From assembly GCA_020160915.1 (NCBI GenBank), contig JAIUPK010000003.1, positions 434,001-498,000 on the forward strand: a DNA stretch of 64,000 nucleotides, read 5' to 3'. Below, in pieces: positions 26,992 through 36,072 of this stretch. The stretch is from Actinomycetota bacterium (lineage in GTDB: Bacteria > Actinomycetota > Actinomycetes > Actinomycetales > Microbacteriaceae). Position numbers and translations under genes: made by a program. How positions within the stretch are numbered: the stretch's first letter is position 1; every line of letters begins with the position of its first letter. The notes under the pieces were generated by a model. That model was not told the DNA's origin. It worked only from the letters and a program-made list of their open reading frames with translations, and searched no databases.

Positions 26992-27435
26992 TCAAATGAC
27001 GTGCCCCGAGACGCCGAGATCGCCTGATTCGTCGCGAAATTGACCCTCGTCGCGGGCTCGACCCAGCGTGGGGCGGACTTGAGATGGAGCCGGTAAGCGC
27101 CCGAAACGCCCACCGGCCCCATCGATCAATGGGGCGGTTCAACCGCCGAGATGGCCCCGATCCGAGCAGAATCGACCCACGAAAGGGCAGAGAGCATCAA
27201 TGGCGTCGCGGCCAGCATTTCGATGATCTGTGCTCTCGGGTAGCGAGCGTTCGAGTAGTGGGCTGGGCGGAGGGTAAGGCCGTCCAGTCCGACGAACAGC
27301 TTCGGATTGCTCTGTCGTTCGGATTGCTCTATCGGGGTGTCACACAAATGGGGGACAAGCGTGCGACGCGTCCCATTATGTGGGGCGAACGCTTGAGGCT
27401 GCAAGACGTAACTCGAATCGAGTGTCAGCACCACA
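26992..27435. other. Intergenic region with small palindromes, no supported gene
   Basis: About 440 bases of lower GC content between the importer operators and the rplL terminator. It contains CCCCAT/ATGGGG (27117-27134), the near-palindrome GGCGGTTCAACCGCC (27133-27147) and a 13-base direct repeat TTCGGATTGCTCT at 27301-27313 and 27318-27330. Open frames on both strands lack ribosome sites and recognisable protein text. I see no gene here. Confidence 0.5.
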
Positions 27436-27480
27436 GAAAAAGGGGCGCCGGCCGCGGCCGAAGCCACGGGCGACGCCCCT
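27436..27480 (-). terminator. Rho-independent terminator after rplJ-rplL
   Basis: On the minus strand, just past the rplL stop codon, AGGGGCGTCG pairs with GGCGCCCCT across a GC-rich stem and is followed by a run of five T (plus-strand A at 27437-27441). This is a canonical intrinsic terminator closing the rplJ-rplL transcript. Confidence 0.8.
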
Positions 27481-27494
27481 GATGTGAAACGGGA

Positions 27495-27887
27495 CTACTT
27501 GAGGGTGACGGTTGCGCCGGCCTCTTCGAGCAGTGCCTTGGCCTTCTCGGCGGTCTCCTTGTTCGCGCCCTCGAGCACGACACCGGGGGCGCCGTCAACG
27601 AGTGCCTTCGCCTCGCCGAGGCCAAGGCTCGTGAGGGTGCGCACCTCCTTGATGACCTGGATCTTCTTCTCGCCAGCCGACTCGAGGACGACGTCGAACG
27701 TGTCCTTCTCCTCGACCTCTTCGGCTGCGCCACCGGCGCCACCGGCGGCCGGAGCGGCAGCCACGGCGACGGGTGCAGCGGCGGTGACCTCGAAGGTCTC
27801 CTCGAACTTCTTGACGAACTCGCTCAGCTCAATGAGCGTGAGCTCCTTGAACGCCTCGATCAGCTGGTCACTGGTCAGCTTTGCCAT
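27495..27887 (-). CDS. rplL: 50S ribosomal protein L7/L12
   Basis: Stalk protein that recruits translation factors to the ribosome. 130 residues. The N-terminal dimerisation domain ([20 protein letters not shown]) is joined by an alanine/proline/glycine hinge ([19 protein letters not shown]) to the C-terminal factor-binding domain ([20 protein letters not shown]). It follows rplJ by 69 bases on the same strand. In many actinobacteria rpoB follows; here an intrinsic terminator ends the unit. Confidence 0.98.
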   Translation of the reverse strand: MAKLTSDQLIEAFKELTLIELSEFVKKFEETFEVTAAAPVAVAAAPAAGGAGGAAEEVEEKDTFDVVLESAGEKKIQVIKEVRTLTSLGLGEAKALVDGAPGVVLEGANKETAEKAKALLEEAGATVTLK

Positions 27888-27956
27888 GATTTTCTCCTTG
27901 TTGTTTCTGAACGTTCTGCCGCGACGGTGCGCGACTGAGTGTGTCGTCCGCGTGAA

Positions 27957-28466
27957 TTACGCGGACTGCTTCTCGCGCAGCGCGTCGACCGTGCGAACGG
28001 CCTGCGACAGCGGTGCGTTGAACAAGTACGCCGCACCGAACAGCGAGGCCTTGGCGGCACCCGCGAACTTCGCGAGCAGCACCTCCCGGGACTCGAGGTC
28101 GGCAAGCTTCTTGACCTCGTCTGCGGTGAGAGGGTTACCGTCGAGGTAACCGTTCTTCACGAGCAGAAGAGGGTTTGCCTTGGCAAAGTCACGCAGGGTC
28201 TTCGCGACGGCGACGGTGTCACCGTGCACGAAGGCGATTGCGGACGGCCCGACCAGGTCATCGTCGAAAGACGTGATCCCCGCCGCGTTGGCCGCAATCT
28301 TGGTCAGCGTGTTCTTCACCACGGCGTATGTAGCGTGCTCACTGATCGACTTGCGCAGGCTCTTCAGCTGCGCGACCGTGAGTCCGCGATACTCGGTGAG
28401 CAGTACAGCGTTCGAGGTGCGGAACTTGTCCGTCAACTCGGCGACTGATGCTTCCTTGTTCGCCAT
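27957..28466 (-). CDS. rplJ: 50S ribosomal protein L10
   Basis: Base of the ribosomal stalk and autoregulator of its own operon. 169 residues from the ATG at 28466, which has GGGAG five bases upstream; a longer frame upstream overlaps the leader and is not used. The N-terminal rRNA-binding domain ([24 protein letters not shown]) and the conserved KNTLTKIAA are present. The C-terminal helix that binds L7/L12 dimers ends in [10 protein letters not shown]. It is preceded by an L10 leader and an attenuator-type terminator. Confidence 0.97.
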   Translation of the reverse strand: MANKEASVAELTDKFRTSNAVLLTEYRGLTVAQLKSLRKSISEHATYAVVKNTLTKIAANAAGITSFDDDLVGPSAIAFVHGDTVAVAKTLRDFAKANPLLLVKNGYLDGNPLTADEVKKLADLESREVLLAKFAGAAKASLFGAAYLFNAPLSQAVRTVDALREKQSA

Positions 28467-28516
28467 GGTGCTCCCTAGATTTCGTATGGTGTCTGCCGGA
28501 GGACACCCGGAGCAAT

Positions 28517-28669
28517 GAAAAAAGCTCCGAGCCAGGGGCACGGAGCTGAACACGGCACAAACCGATGAACTACTTCACACACCTGCGCGGGCCTCGCTGT
28601 GAAGCGAACTCAGTCGAGGTGCGATTGCGCGCACCACGAAACCTGCGGTCTTTGGCTTCTCCCAGAGTA
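28517..28669 (-). promoter_or_regulatory. Ribosomal protein L10 leader with attenuator hairpin
   Basis: The untranslated leader of rplJ contains, on the minus strand, AGCCAAAGACCGCAGGTTTC (28658-28639 region), which I recognise as the conserved L10-binding core of actinobacterial L10 leaders. Downstream, AGCTCCG (28547-28541 complement) pairs with CGGAGCT, followed by six T, forming an intrinsic terminator at 28517-28547 before the rplJ start. Excess L10 would favour the terminator, a known feedback scheme. Confidence 0.8.
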
Positions 28670-28747
28670 CGGGATGCCGCGACATGCCGCAAACGCGGCA
28701 GATCGTGAGGGCGGCAGACGAAAGACACCGCACGGCATGATGGTCAG

Positions 28748-29506
28748 GTGGACAGTGCCATTCCCGTCGTCTTCGTGCACGGTCTGTTCGGGTCGTTCGC
28801 TGGACCAGCGGCGACACGCCACCTCAGCCCTGCGGAGTTCTCGGCTCCCGACCTGCGTGGATACGGGCATGAGAGGGAGGTCGACGTGTCGCTGGAGGGG
28901 CAGGTCGCGGCCCTCCGCTCGCACGTTGAGTCGCGGCATCCGGAGACCCCAGTGCATCTGGTCGCGCACTCGATCGGTGCCGTATATGCCTTCACTCTCG
29001 CCGACGAATCGCCCGACCTGGTCGAGACTGTGACGACCGTCGAGGGCAACTTCACGCTCGCCGACGCCTTCTGGTCACGGTCGATCGCGGTGCTGGATGA
29101 AGACCGGGCGCGTTCGGAGATCGAGGGCCGGCTCGGCGATCCTCGCGCGTTCCTCGCGGGCGACGCAATTGCTGCCACTGACGAGAACCTCGCGAAGGCG
29201 GTCGACGCTCTGGCCTACCAGCCGTGGAGAACGGTGTGGATGTCGGCGTCGGCGATCGTGGACGCCACATCGAAGCCGGAGTACCAGGAGTTGCTGTCGC
29301 GCGTGTTCGCCCGCCAACGGGTGCACCTGGTGGCGGGGGAACGGAGCGCGGGCGGCTGGGATGTGCCGGGCTGGGCTCGGGACGCGGCCGCGTCATCCAC
29401 GGTCATCCCCGGCGTCGGACACATGATGATGCTCGAGAACCCGGATGCTGTGGGCCGGGTGCTCGGGGACCTGCTGGTCACCCCCGAGCGGCGTGGGGCG
29501 CTCTAA
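28748..29506 (+). CDS. Alpha/beta-fold hydrolase
   Basis: Soluble 252-residue hydrolase of the alpha/beta superfamily. It starts with the oxyanion-loop string VVFVHGLFG, has PDLRGYGHE in the cap region, a nucleophile elbow LVAHSIGA (Ser within A-H-S-I-G) and the catalytic histidine in GVGHMMMLENP. The acid residue is less clear; glutamate in VAGERS is a candidate. GTG start at 28748, which lies close to the divergent rplJ leader. Its 3' end overlaps the convergent anchored-protein gene by three bases. The substrate, probably a small ester or lactone, is unknown. Confidence 0.82.
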   Translation: MDSAIPVVFVHGLFGSFAGPAATRHLSPAEFSAPDLRGYGHEREVDVSLEGQVAALRSHVESRHPETPVHLVAHSIGAVYAFTLADESPDLVETVTTVEGNFTLADAFWSRSIAVLDEDRARSEIEGRLGDPRAFLAGDAIAATDENLAKAVDALAYQPWRTVWMSASAIVDATSKPEYQELLSRVFARQRVHLVAGERSAGGWDVPGWARDAAASSTVIPGVGHMMMLENPDAVGRVLGDLLVTPERRGAL

Positions 29507-30378
29507 CCTTCGGGCGGTGCGGCCGGGCGGCGCGGCGCACGAGGCTTCTTCGGCGCAGGCGCCGCCGGCTCGGGCTCCGGCTCGGCTTCCGGCTCAGGTT
29601 CTGGCTCCGGCTCTGGCTCCGGCTGAGCCGCGACGCCGCCCCGCCGATTGGCGCGACGGGCGAGCAGCTGGGGAACCAGAAGGATGACGACGACACCGAC
29701 CAACGCCACGATGATGACCGCGACCGGGGTGATCAGACTCGAGTTCTCCGGCGCATCCACCGGCTCGCCCGATCGGTCGATCATCATCCGCTGGAAGTCG
29801 TCCAGCGGAATCGGCCCGCTCACGCCCGAGGTGCCGGCGACGAGGGGGGTGAGCTCGTCCGCGCCGAGGGTGAACCAGGCGGCGCGCTGCTCGTCGCGCA
29901 CCACGTAGGAGTCGGCAGGCACATCCGAGAGGGCCCTGGCCAGGTCTGGGTCGCGCACGAAATCGGCGAGCTCGGGAGCAACTGACGCGGGGTTGATCCA
30001 GATGATGGCGAGTCCGATGGTGTTGTCGTTGACGGTGATCGGCGCAGTCCACAGGTTCTGCCGCTCGACCGGAGTGTCGGTGGCGACCCCGGCCACGAAC
30101 GCCTCCGTGAAGGTGAAGACCCGGTTGAGCTGGCCGACAGCCGTGGTCTCGTTGAAGTCGATGCCCGCGCCACCGGAGCCGATGCCGAACAGGTCATCGA
30201 GGCGGGACACCAGGCCGTTCGGGTCTGCGGCGTACGCGGAGACCTCGGCGGGCACCGATCCTTGCGACGCTGTGGCGGCCGGCGCGCCGACGAGCGCAAG
30301 TGCGAAAGCGGCGAGCAGAGTCAGGGCCGCGCCGATTCGGGCGCGAGAGAGACTGCGACGACGGGTGTGTTCGGGCAC
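29503..30378 (-). CDS. Secreted, membrane-anchored protein with EP-repeat tail (TPM-like arrangement uncertain)
   Basis: Not a family I can name with confidence. With the GTG start at 30378 it has 291 residues: a basic N-terminus and a signal peptide (RIGAALTLLAAFALALVG, cleavage near ATAS), an extracytoplasmic domain of about 170 residues (FNETTAVGQLNRVFTFTEAF, ADELTPLVAGTSGV), one transmembrane helix (LITPVAVIIVALVGVVVILL) and a cytoplasmic tail with a run of Glu-Pro dipeptides followed by Pro/Lys/Arg. The gene sits 43 bases downstream of a sensor kinase on the same strand, so it could belong to that signalling unit. The repetitive tail DNA is prone to length change. Confidence 0.6.
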   Translation of the reverse strand: MPEHTRRRSLSRARIGAALTLLAAFALALVGAPAATASQGSVPAEVSAYAADPNGLVSRLDDLFGIGSGGAGIDFNETTAVGQLNRVFTFTEAFVAGVATDTPVERQNLWTAPITVNDNTIGLAIIWINPASVAPELADFVRDPDLARALSDVPADSYVVRDEQRAAWFTLGADELTPLVAGTSGVSGPIPLDDFQRMMIDRSGEPVDAPENSSLITPVAVIIVALVGVVVILLVPQLLARRANRRGGVAAQPEPEPEPEPEPEAEPEPEPAAPAPKKPRAPRRPAAPPEG

Positions 30379-30421
30379 CCGCTCAGTCTCCCACGACACT
30401 GGCGAACGGGCCGGATGCCGA

Positions 30422-31879
30422 TCAGGCGATTTCACCGATCGGCAGGATGATGCGAAAGACCGTGCTGCCCGGCGCACTCTCCACCTCGGCACGCCCGCCG
30501 TGGGCCTCGACGACCGCCGTGACGATCGCGAGCCCCAGGCCGGTGCTGCCCGCGGCCCGTGAGCGCGAACCGTCGCCGCGCACGAACCGCTCGAAGATGG
30601 TCGGGGTGAGCGCCGGGTCGATGCCGGGGCCGGTGTCGCGCACCTCGATGGTGACCCAGCCATCGCCGCGGATCAGAGCCGCCGTGACGACCGTGCCCGC
30701 CGGGGTGTGGGTGCGCGCGTTGGCGAGCAGGTTGGCGACCACCTGGTGGAGCCTGGGCTGATCGCCGTGCACCTGCACGGCTTCATCCGGAAGTTCGAGT
30801 TGCCAGACGTGGTCCGGTCCGGCCGCGCGCGCATCGCTGAGCGCGTCGATGACCAGCCGCGTGAGGTCTACAGTCCCGCCCTCGATTGCCGCGCCCTCGT
30901 CGAGGCGGGCCAGCAGCAGCAGGTCTTCGACGAGCGCGGTCATGCGCACCGACTCCGACTCGACTCGACCGATGGCATGCACCACATCGTCGGGCAGCTC
31001 GTGGCGGCCGCGCCGGGTGAGTTCGGCGTAGCCGCGGATCGACGCCAGCGGCGTGCGCAACTCGTGGCTCGCATCGGCGACGAAGGTGCGCACCTTGTTC
31101 TCGCTGGCTTGACGTGCCGTGAGGGCGGATGCCACGTGCTCGAGCAACGTGTTGAGCGCGGCGCCGACCTGCCCGACCTCGGTGCCGGGGTCGGCGTCCT
31201 GGGCGGGCACGCGCTCGGCGAGCGCCACCTCACCGCGGTCGAGCGGGAGCTCGGCGACGCGGGTCGCTGTCGACGCGACCCGCTCGAGTGGACGCAGCGC
31301 GAGTCGCACGACGACGGCGCCGGCGATCGCTGCGGCGGCAACGCCCAGGATTCCGATCACCGCGATGAGGAGCGTGAGTCGCAGCACGATGGCTTGCACC
31401 TCGGAGAGGGGAAGACCGATGAGCAGCGAGACGCCGCTGGCGGAGGTCTTCTGCATGATGACCCGGTACTGGCCGAGTGTGCCCCCGAGATCGACGGTGA
31501 CGGGTGCGGCACCGGGCTGCACGGTGCCGAGGGAGGCGAGTTGCGTGGCGTCGAGGCTGATGGGCACGCCGCTCTGGTCGAGCACTGCGGCCGTGGTCAG
31601 CTGATTGGATGCGACGAGCCCCGCTAGGGTGCCCGCACCCTGGCCGGGCAGCGCGAGCACCTCGCCTGCCGGCGGTCGGCCCCCGAAGTCGTCGTTGGGA
31701 CGTCCCTCGAACGCCTCCTGAGACCGCCCGGTCGCGGCCGTCAACTGCGCGTCGAGCCGCCCGACGAGAAATCCCTGCAGCGCGAACACGCTGAAGACCC
31801 CGATCAGCACGGTGACCAGGGCGAGAAGGGCGACGATGCCGAAGACCAGGCGCCGACGCAGGGTGAGGCGACGCGTCAT
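30422..31879 (-). CDS. Sensor histidine kinase
   Basis: Membrane-bound kinase of the OmpR-partner class, 485 residues. Helix one (LVFGIVALLALVTVLIGVF) and helix two (LRLTLLIAVIGILGVAAAAI) enclose an extracellular sensor of about 130 residues; HAMP follows, then the phospho-acceptor histidine in FVADASHELRTPLASIRGY, the N box VVANLLANARTH, and G boxes DTGPGID and GSTGLGLAIV. The start (31879) overlaps the response regulator stop (ATGA), so they form a coupled pair. It is read divergently from a MacB-like ABC transporter that could be its target. Confidence 0.93.
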   Translation of the reverse strand: MTRRLTLRRRLVFGIVALLALVTVLIGVFSVFALQGFLVGRLDAQLTAATGRSQEAFEGRPNDDFGGRPPAGEVLALPGQGAGTLAGLVASNQLTTAAVLDQSGVPISLDATQLASLGTVQPGAAPVTVDLGGTLGQYRVIMQKTSASGVSLLIGLPLSEVQAIVLRLTLLIAVIGILGVAAAAIAGAVVVRLALRPLERVASTATRVAELPLDRGEVALAERVPAQDADPGTEVGQVGAALNTLLEHVASALTARQASENKVRTFVADASHELRTPLASIRGYAELTRRGRHELPDDVVHAIGRVESESVRMTALVEDLLLLARLDEGAAIEGGTVDLTRLVIDALSDARAAGPDHVWQLELPDEAVQVHGDQPRLHQVVANLLANARTHTPAGTVVTAALIRGDGWVTIEVRDTGPGIDPALTPTIFERFVRGDGSRSRAAGSTGLGLAIVTAVVEAHGGRAEVESAPGSTVFRIILPIGEIA

Positions 31880-32628
31880 CCGGCCGGCTTCAGCACGTAG
31901 CCGAACCCTCGCACCGTGTGGATCATGGGCTCGCCGAGCGTGTCGATCTTCTTGCGCAGGTACGAGATGTAGATCTCGACGACGCTGGAACGACCGCCGA
32001 AGTCGTAGCTCCACACGCGGTCGAGGATCTGGGCCTTGCTGAGCACGCGACGCGGATTGCGCATGAGGAAGCGCAGCAACTCGAACTCGGTTGCGGTGAG
32101 CTCGATGGCGGCGCCAGCGCGGCTCACCTCGTAGCTGTCCTCATCGAGTCGCAGGTCGCCGACCTCGAGCACGGAGTCGGCCGAGTCGGAGACGGCGAGC
32201 GCCGAGCGGCGGATGAGCCCCCGAAGCCGGGCGACGAGCTCCTCGAGGCTGAACGGCTTGGTGACGTAGTCGTCGCCGCCGACGGTGAGGCCGGCGACAC
32301 GGTCATCCACGGAGTCCTTGGCGGTGAGGAAGAGGATGGGCACCTGGATGCCGTCGGCGCGCAGCCGCGACAGCACCGTGAGCCCGTCGATGTCGGGGAG
32401 CATGATGTCGAGCACGACCACGTCGGGCCGGAACTCGCGGATGACCGACAGCGCCTTCTGGCCGTCGCTGGCGAGCTTGACCTCCCACCCCTCGTACCGC
32501 AGGGCCATCGAGAGCAGGTCGGTGAGCGAATCCTCGTCGTCGACCACGACGGCACGGATCGGGCTGCCGTCGGCGCGGCTGATGCGGGGCTGTGCCGCAA
32601 TCGCGGGCGCGTGGTTGGAGGTCGTCAT
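31876..32628 (-). CDS. OmpR-family response regulator
   Basis: Two-domain regulator, 250 residues. The receiver has the acidic pair VVDDEDS, the phospho-accepting aspartate in VVVLDIMLPDIDG and the switch lysine in YVTKPF. The C-terminal winged helix carries LTATEFELLRFLMRNPRRVLS-type text and ends with HTVRGFGYVLKP. It is first in the kinase operon. A divergent ABC transporter starts 136 bases away, so the intergenic space likely holds its binding sites. Confidence 0.93.
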   Translation of the reverse strand: MTTSNHAPAIAAQPRISRADGSPIRAVVVDDEDSLTDLLSMALRYEGWEVKLASDGQKALSVIREFRPDVVVLDIMLPDIDGLTVLSRLRADGIQVPILFLTAKDSVDDRVAGLTVGGDDYVTKPFSLEELVARLRGLIRRSALAVSDSADSVLEVGDLRLDEDSYEVSRAGAAIELTATEFELLRFLMRNPRRVLSKAQILDRVWSYDFGGRSSVVEIYISYLRKKIDTLGEPMIHTVRGFGYVLKPAG

Positions 32629-32763
32629 GTCTCCCAGTATTCGGAGATTCCTATGAGCCGCCTGTGAAGTAGCGTCCTTGGCTGTTTCTCAGGTTCGGCA
32701 TAGGACGCCGATAGCGACGATCCCTAGGTTTCGGATGTCCATTGCAGACACACAAGGAGACCC

Positions 32764-34254
32764 ATGTTCGGCACCTACCTCTTCCGGGAGCTCACCAACC
32801 GGCGAAAGCAGACGGCGATCATCGCCATCGGCATGGCCCTGACCATCGCCCTCGTCATCATCGTCAACGGCGTCTCGGCAGGCGTGAGCGCCGCCCAGGC
32901 GAAGGTACTGGAGTCCGTGTACGGCGTCGGCACCGACATCACGGTCTCGCAGCAGCCGACGGGACCCACCGAGGGCGGGGCCGCCGGCGGGCCGCCCTCG
33001 TTCGACTTCGGATCGGGCGACGGATCCACAGCAGACGGCTCGACTCAGCTCAGCCAGGCCCGACTGACGACCGGACCCGGTTCGGCGACCTTTGCTGACA
33101 CCGCCCTGGCCACGGTGCAGGGCGTCGACAACGTGAGCTCCGCCACGGCCACGCTGAGCCTCACGAACATCAACTTCAGCGGGGAGATCCCCGACTTCCA
33201 GGCCGGCGGTGGTGGCCTGCCGACTGACGGCACCGCGCCGCCCACGGGTGGAGCTGACGGTGCTGGTGGCAGCTCGTTCGACATCGAGTCGATCACTGTG
33301 ACGGGCATCGATGTCACGGGCGATGCGGTCGGCCCGCTCACCGCGGTGAGCCTCACCGACGGCCGTTCGTTCGATGCTGGCGATGTCGGCACCAACGTCG
33401 TAGTGCTCGACAGTTCCTACGCGACCACCGCTGAACTCGGCGTGGGCGACACCCTGGGTCTCGGGGGCGAGGACTTCGAGGTCATCGGCATCGTGGCATC
33501 AACCTCGTCGGATGCCAGCTCGACCAACACCTACATCCCGCTCGACACCGCGCAGCGGCTCGCCGGCCTCGACGGGCAGATCTCCACGGTCTACGTGCAG
33601 GCAGCATCATCGACCGACATCAGCCAGATCCAGTCCGACATCGAGACCGTCCTCCCGGATGCCGCGGTCAAGACCCAGGCGGACCTCGCCTCGAGCGTCT
33701 CCGGCTCGCTGTCCACCGCGTCGAGCCTCGTCTCGAGCCTCGGCACCTGGCTCTCGGTCATCGTGCTCGCCGCGGCGTTCCTGATCTCGATCCTGTTCAC
33801 GATCGCCGGGGTGACTCGCCGTACACGCGAGTTCGGCACCCTCAAGGCCGTGGGCTGGAGCAACGGTGCTGTCGTGCGACAGGTCGCCGGTGAGTCGCTC
33901 GTGCAGGGCGCGATCGGCGGCGTGATCGGTGTGGCCGTGGGACTTCTGGGGATCCTCGTGATCAACATGATCGGACCGGTGCTCAGCGGGAGTGCCACGA
34001 CCTCGACCTTCCCCGGCGGCGGTGCGGCGCCCGGCGGCGGCACGGGCGGCTTTCCCGGTGGGGGCGGCGGCGGACCGTTCGGTCAGCAGGCGGCCGCGGC
34101 GACCACCGACATCGTGCTGCAGATCCCCGTCACGGCAACGATCATCCTCGTCGCGGTCGGTCTCGCGATCCTCGGCGGCCTGCTGGCCGGAGCGATCGGC
34201 GGATGGCGGGCCGCGCGCCTGCGTCCCGCCGAGGCGCTGCGCAGCGTCGCCTGA
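32764..34254 (+). CDS. MacB/FtsX-type ABC transporter permease
   Basis: Four-helix permease of the type VII ABC class, 496 residues, with a large extracytoplasmic domain between helix 1 (TAIIAIGMALTIALVIIVNG) and helix 2 (LSVIVLAAAFLISILFTIAG). It ends in the RPAEALR motif typical of MacB/LolCE/FtsX partners. A loop between the last helices is unusually rich in glycine and proline (about residues 415-440, GGGAAPGGGTGGFPGG). AAGGAG lies just upstream of the ATG. With the following ATPase it probably moves peptides, lipoproteins or antibiotics, or acts as a stress sensor. Confidence 0.88.
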   Translation: MFGTYLFRELTNRRKQTAIIAIGMALTIALVIIVNGVSAGVSAAQAKVLESVYGVGTDITVSQQPTGPTEGGAAGGPPSFDFGSGDGSTADGSTQLSQARLTTGPGSATFADTALATVQGVDNVSSATATLSLTNINFSGEIPDFQAGGGGLPTDGTAPPTGGADGAGGSSFDIESITVTGIDVTGDAVGPLTAVSLTDGRSFDAGDVGTNVVVLDSSYATTAELGVGDTLGLGGEDFEVIGIVASTSSDASSTNTYIPLDTAQRLAGLDGQISTVYVQAASSTDISQIQSDIETVLPDAAVKTQADLASSVSGSLSTASSLVSSLGTWLSVIVLAAAFLISILFTIAGVTRRTREFGTLKAVGWSNGAVVRQVAGESLVQGAIGGVIGVAVGLLGILVINMIGPVLSGSATTSTFPGGGAAPGGGTGGFPGGGGGGPFGQQAAAATTDIVLQIPVTATIILVAVGLAILGGLLAGAIGGWRAARLRPAEALRSVA

Positions 34255-34286
34255 TCCCCCGAACCGAAGACCACAAGGAGAACACG

Positions 34287-34958
34287 ATGTATGAATTGAT
34301 CAACGTCACGAAGAGCTACGACGCGAAGCGGGGGCAAATCACCGCGCTGAGCGAGGTGACCCTCACGATCCCGGACGGCCAGATGGTGGCCATCCAGGGA
34401 CCGACCGGCGGCGGCAAGTCGACGCTCCTGCAGATGCTCGGCGCGCTCGAGCGGCCTACCTCCGGCACCGTCGCACTCGGGGCCGATGTGCTATCGAGCA
34501 TGCCGGATTCGAAGCTGGCGGGCATCCGCGCGAAGGAGATCGGGTTTGTGTTCCAGGGGTTCAACCTGATCCCGACGCTGACCGCACAGGAGAACGTGGA
34601 GACGGCTCTCGCGCCGCTCGGCATCCCGTCGGCGCAGCGTCGGGCGCGCGCCAACGCGGCCCTCGTGAGCGTGGGGCTCGGCGAACGCACCGGCCACCGC
34701 CCGGCGGAGCTCTCGGGAGGCCAGCAGCAGCGCGTGGCGATCGCGCGGGCGCTGGTGAAGGAGCCCGACGTGCTGTTGGCTGACGAGCCCACGGGCAACC
34801 TCGACGAGCAGACCCGCGACGAGATCATGGATCTGCTCGAGGGGCTGTGGCGCGACCAGGGGCTCACCCTCATCGTCGTGACTCACGACTCCGCGGTCGC
34901 CAAGCGCGCTCAGCGGCGGTTGACGATCAAGCAGGGCAAGGTCACCGAGAAGTCGTAG
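34287..34958 (+). CDS. ABC transporter ATP-binding protein (MacB/LolD-type)
   Basis: Cytoplasmic ATPase, 223 residues, partner of the preceding permease. Walker A reads GPTGGGKST, the Q-loop [12 protein letters not shown], the signature [15 protein letters not shown], Walker [13 protein letters not shown] and the switch histidine [10 protein letters not shown]. The start at 34287 has AAGGAG six bases upstream and follows the permease stop by 32 bases. Both genes are divergent from a two-component system that is a likely regulator. Confidence 0.93.
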   Translation: MYELINVTKSYDAKRGQITALSEVTLTIPDGQMVAIQGPTGGGKSTLLQMLGALERPTSGTVALGADVLSSMPDSKLAGIRAKEIGFVFQGFNLIPTLTAQENVETALAPLGIPSAQRRARANAALVSVGLGERTGHRPAELSGGQQQRVAIARALVKEPDVLLADEPTGNLDEQTRDEIMDLLEGLWRDQGLTLIVVTHDSAVAKRAQRRLTIKQGKVTEKS

Positions 34959-34977
34959 CGGGCAGCACTCGCCGCGG

Positions 34978-36072
34978 TCAGAGAGTCGCTTCCCGAGGGT
35001 CCCAGCCATCGGGGAGCGACTTCGCCCGTTCGACGGTGCTCTCCACGGTCACCCACTGTCCCGTGTCTGCCGCCTCCAGCATCGACTCCATGATGTCGAC
35101 GACGTGGAAGGCCTGGGCACCGGATGCCCGTTCCGGCACTCCCGCGCGGATCGCCCGGGCCAGCTCGACCACCCCCGTGCCGCGCCCGGCATCGGCAACC
35201 GAGTGGACCGTGACCGGTTCGCTCGACTCGGTGTGAACCACGAGGTCGCCCTCGAAGTAGTTGGGGTCGGGGAAGACGATCGTGCCTTCGGTGCCCGCGA
35301 TCTCCAGGAATCCGGTGCGCCGCAACGCCGACTGGAAGCTGAAGACGCACTGCGCCGAGCCGCCGTCTTCGAACTCCAGCAGGGCGCTCACGTGGGTGGG
35401 AACCCGCACGGCGAACTCCTCCCCCGCGCGCGGACCGGAACCGATCACCCGGGTCTGTCGCGACGTCGAGCCCGTGGCGGAGACCCGCGCGACTGGTCCG
35501 AAGTTCTGCACCAGCGCGGTGAGATAGTACGGCCCCATGTCGAAGAGGGGTCCCGCGCCGGGCGCGTAGTAGAAGTCGGCGTTCGGATGCCACGCCTCGG
35601 GTCCCGCGTTCTGGAAGAGCACGAGTGCCGTGAGCGGGGTGCCGATCGCACCGTCCTCGATGAGCCGCTGGCCGGTCTGCAGGCCGGGGCCGAGGAAGGT
35701 GTCGGGGGCGGTGGCCACCCGCACGCCGCGAGCCGCGGCATCCGCCAGCAGGGCACGGCCGGTCTCGCGGTCGAGCGAGAACGGCTTCTCGGTGAAGGCG
35801 TGCTTGCCCGACGCGATGATGCTCCGGGCGACCTGGACGTGCGCGGCGGGGATCGTGAGGTTCACGACGATCTCGATCTCGGGTCGCGCCAGAAGCTCGT
35901 CGACGGTTCCGGAGGCCGGCACCCCGTAGCGCTCGGCCTGGCTGGCCGCCCTCGCGACGTCGAGGTCGGCCACGAAGTGCACCGTCACATCGGGGAAGGT
36001 GGTGAGGTTGTCGAGGTACTGCTCGCTGATCATGCCGGCGCCGATGACGCCGACCCCGACCGGGCCGGTCAC
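34978..36072 (-). CDS. Gfo/Idh/MocA-family oxidoreductase
   Basis: NAD(P)-dependent sugar or cyclitol dehydrogenase, 364 residues. The Rossmann motif GVGVIGAGMISEQYLDNL is followed by the catalytic EKPFSLD (E-K-P) and the C-terminal alpha/beta domain with DMGPYYLTALVQ. It is downstream of a sugar isomerase-like gene and overlaps it by four bases (ATGA), so the pair likely handles one sugar or inositol-type substrate. The substrate is not evident. Confidence 0.88.
   Translation of the reverse strand: MTGPVGVGVIGAGMISEQYLDNLTTFPDVTVHFVADLDVARAASQAERYGVPASGTVDELLARPEIEIVVNLTIPAAHVQVARSIIASGKHAFTEKPFSLDRETGRALLADAAARGVRVATAPDTFLGPGLQTGQRLIEDGAIGTPLTALVLFQNAGPEAWHPNADFYYAPGAGPLFDMGPYYLTALVQNFGPVARVSATGSTSRQTRVIGSGPRAGEEFAVRVPTHVSALLEFEDGGSAQCVFSFQSALRRTGFLEIAGTEGTIVFPDPNYFEGDLVVHTESSEPVTVHSVADAGRGTGVVELARAIRAGVPERASGAQAFHVVDIMESMLEAADTGQWVTVESTVERAKSLPDGWDPREATL

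Noticed and set aside
27084..27482. Two small overlapping open frames on opposite strands before the rplL terminator
   Set aside because: No ribosome sites, no recognisable text, and one runs into the terminator hairpin.
29570..29632. Repetitive GGCTCCGGCTC-type DNA as an independent repeat element
   Set aside because: It is simply the codon repeat encoding Glu-Pro dipeptides in the anchored protein.
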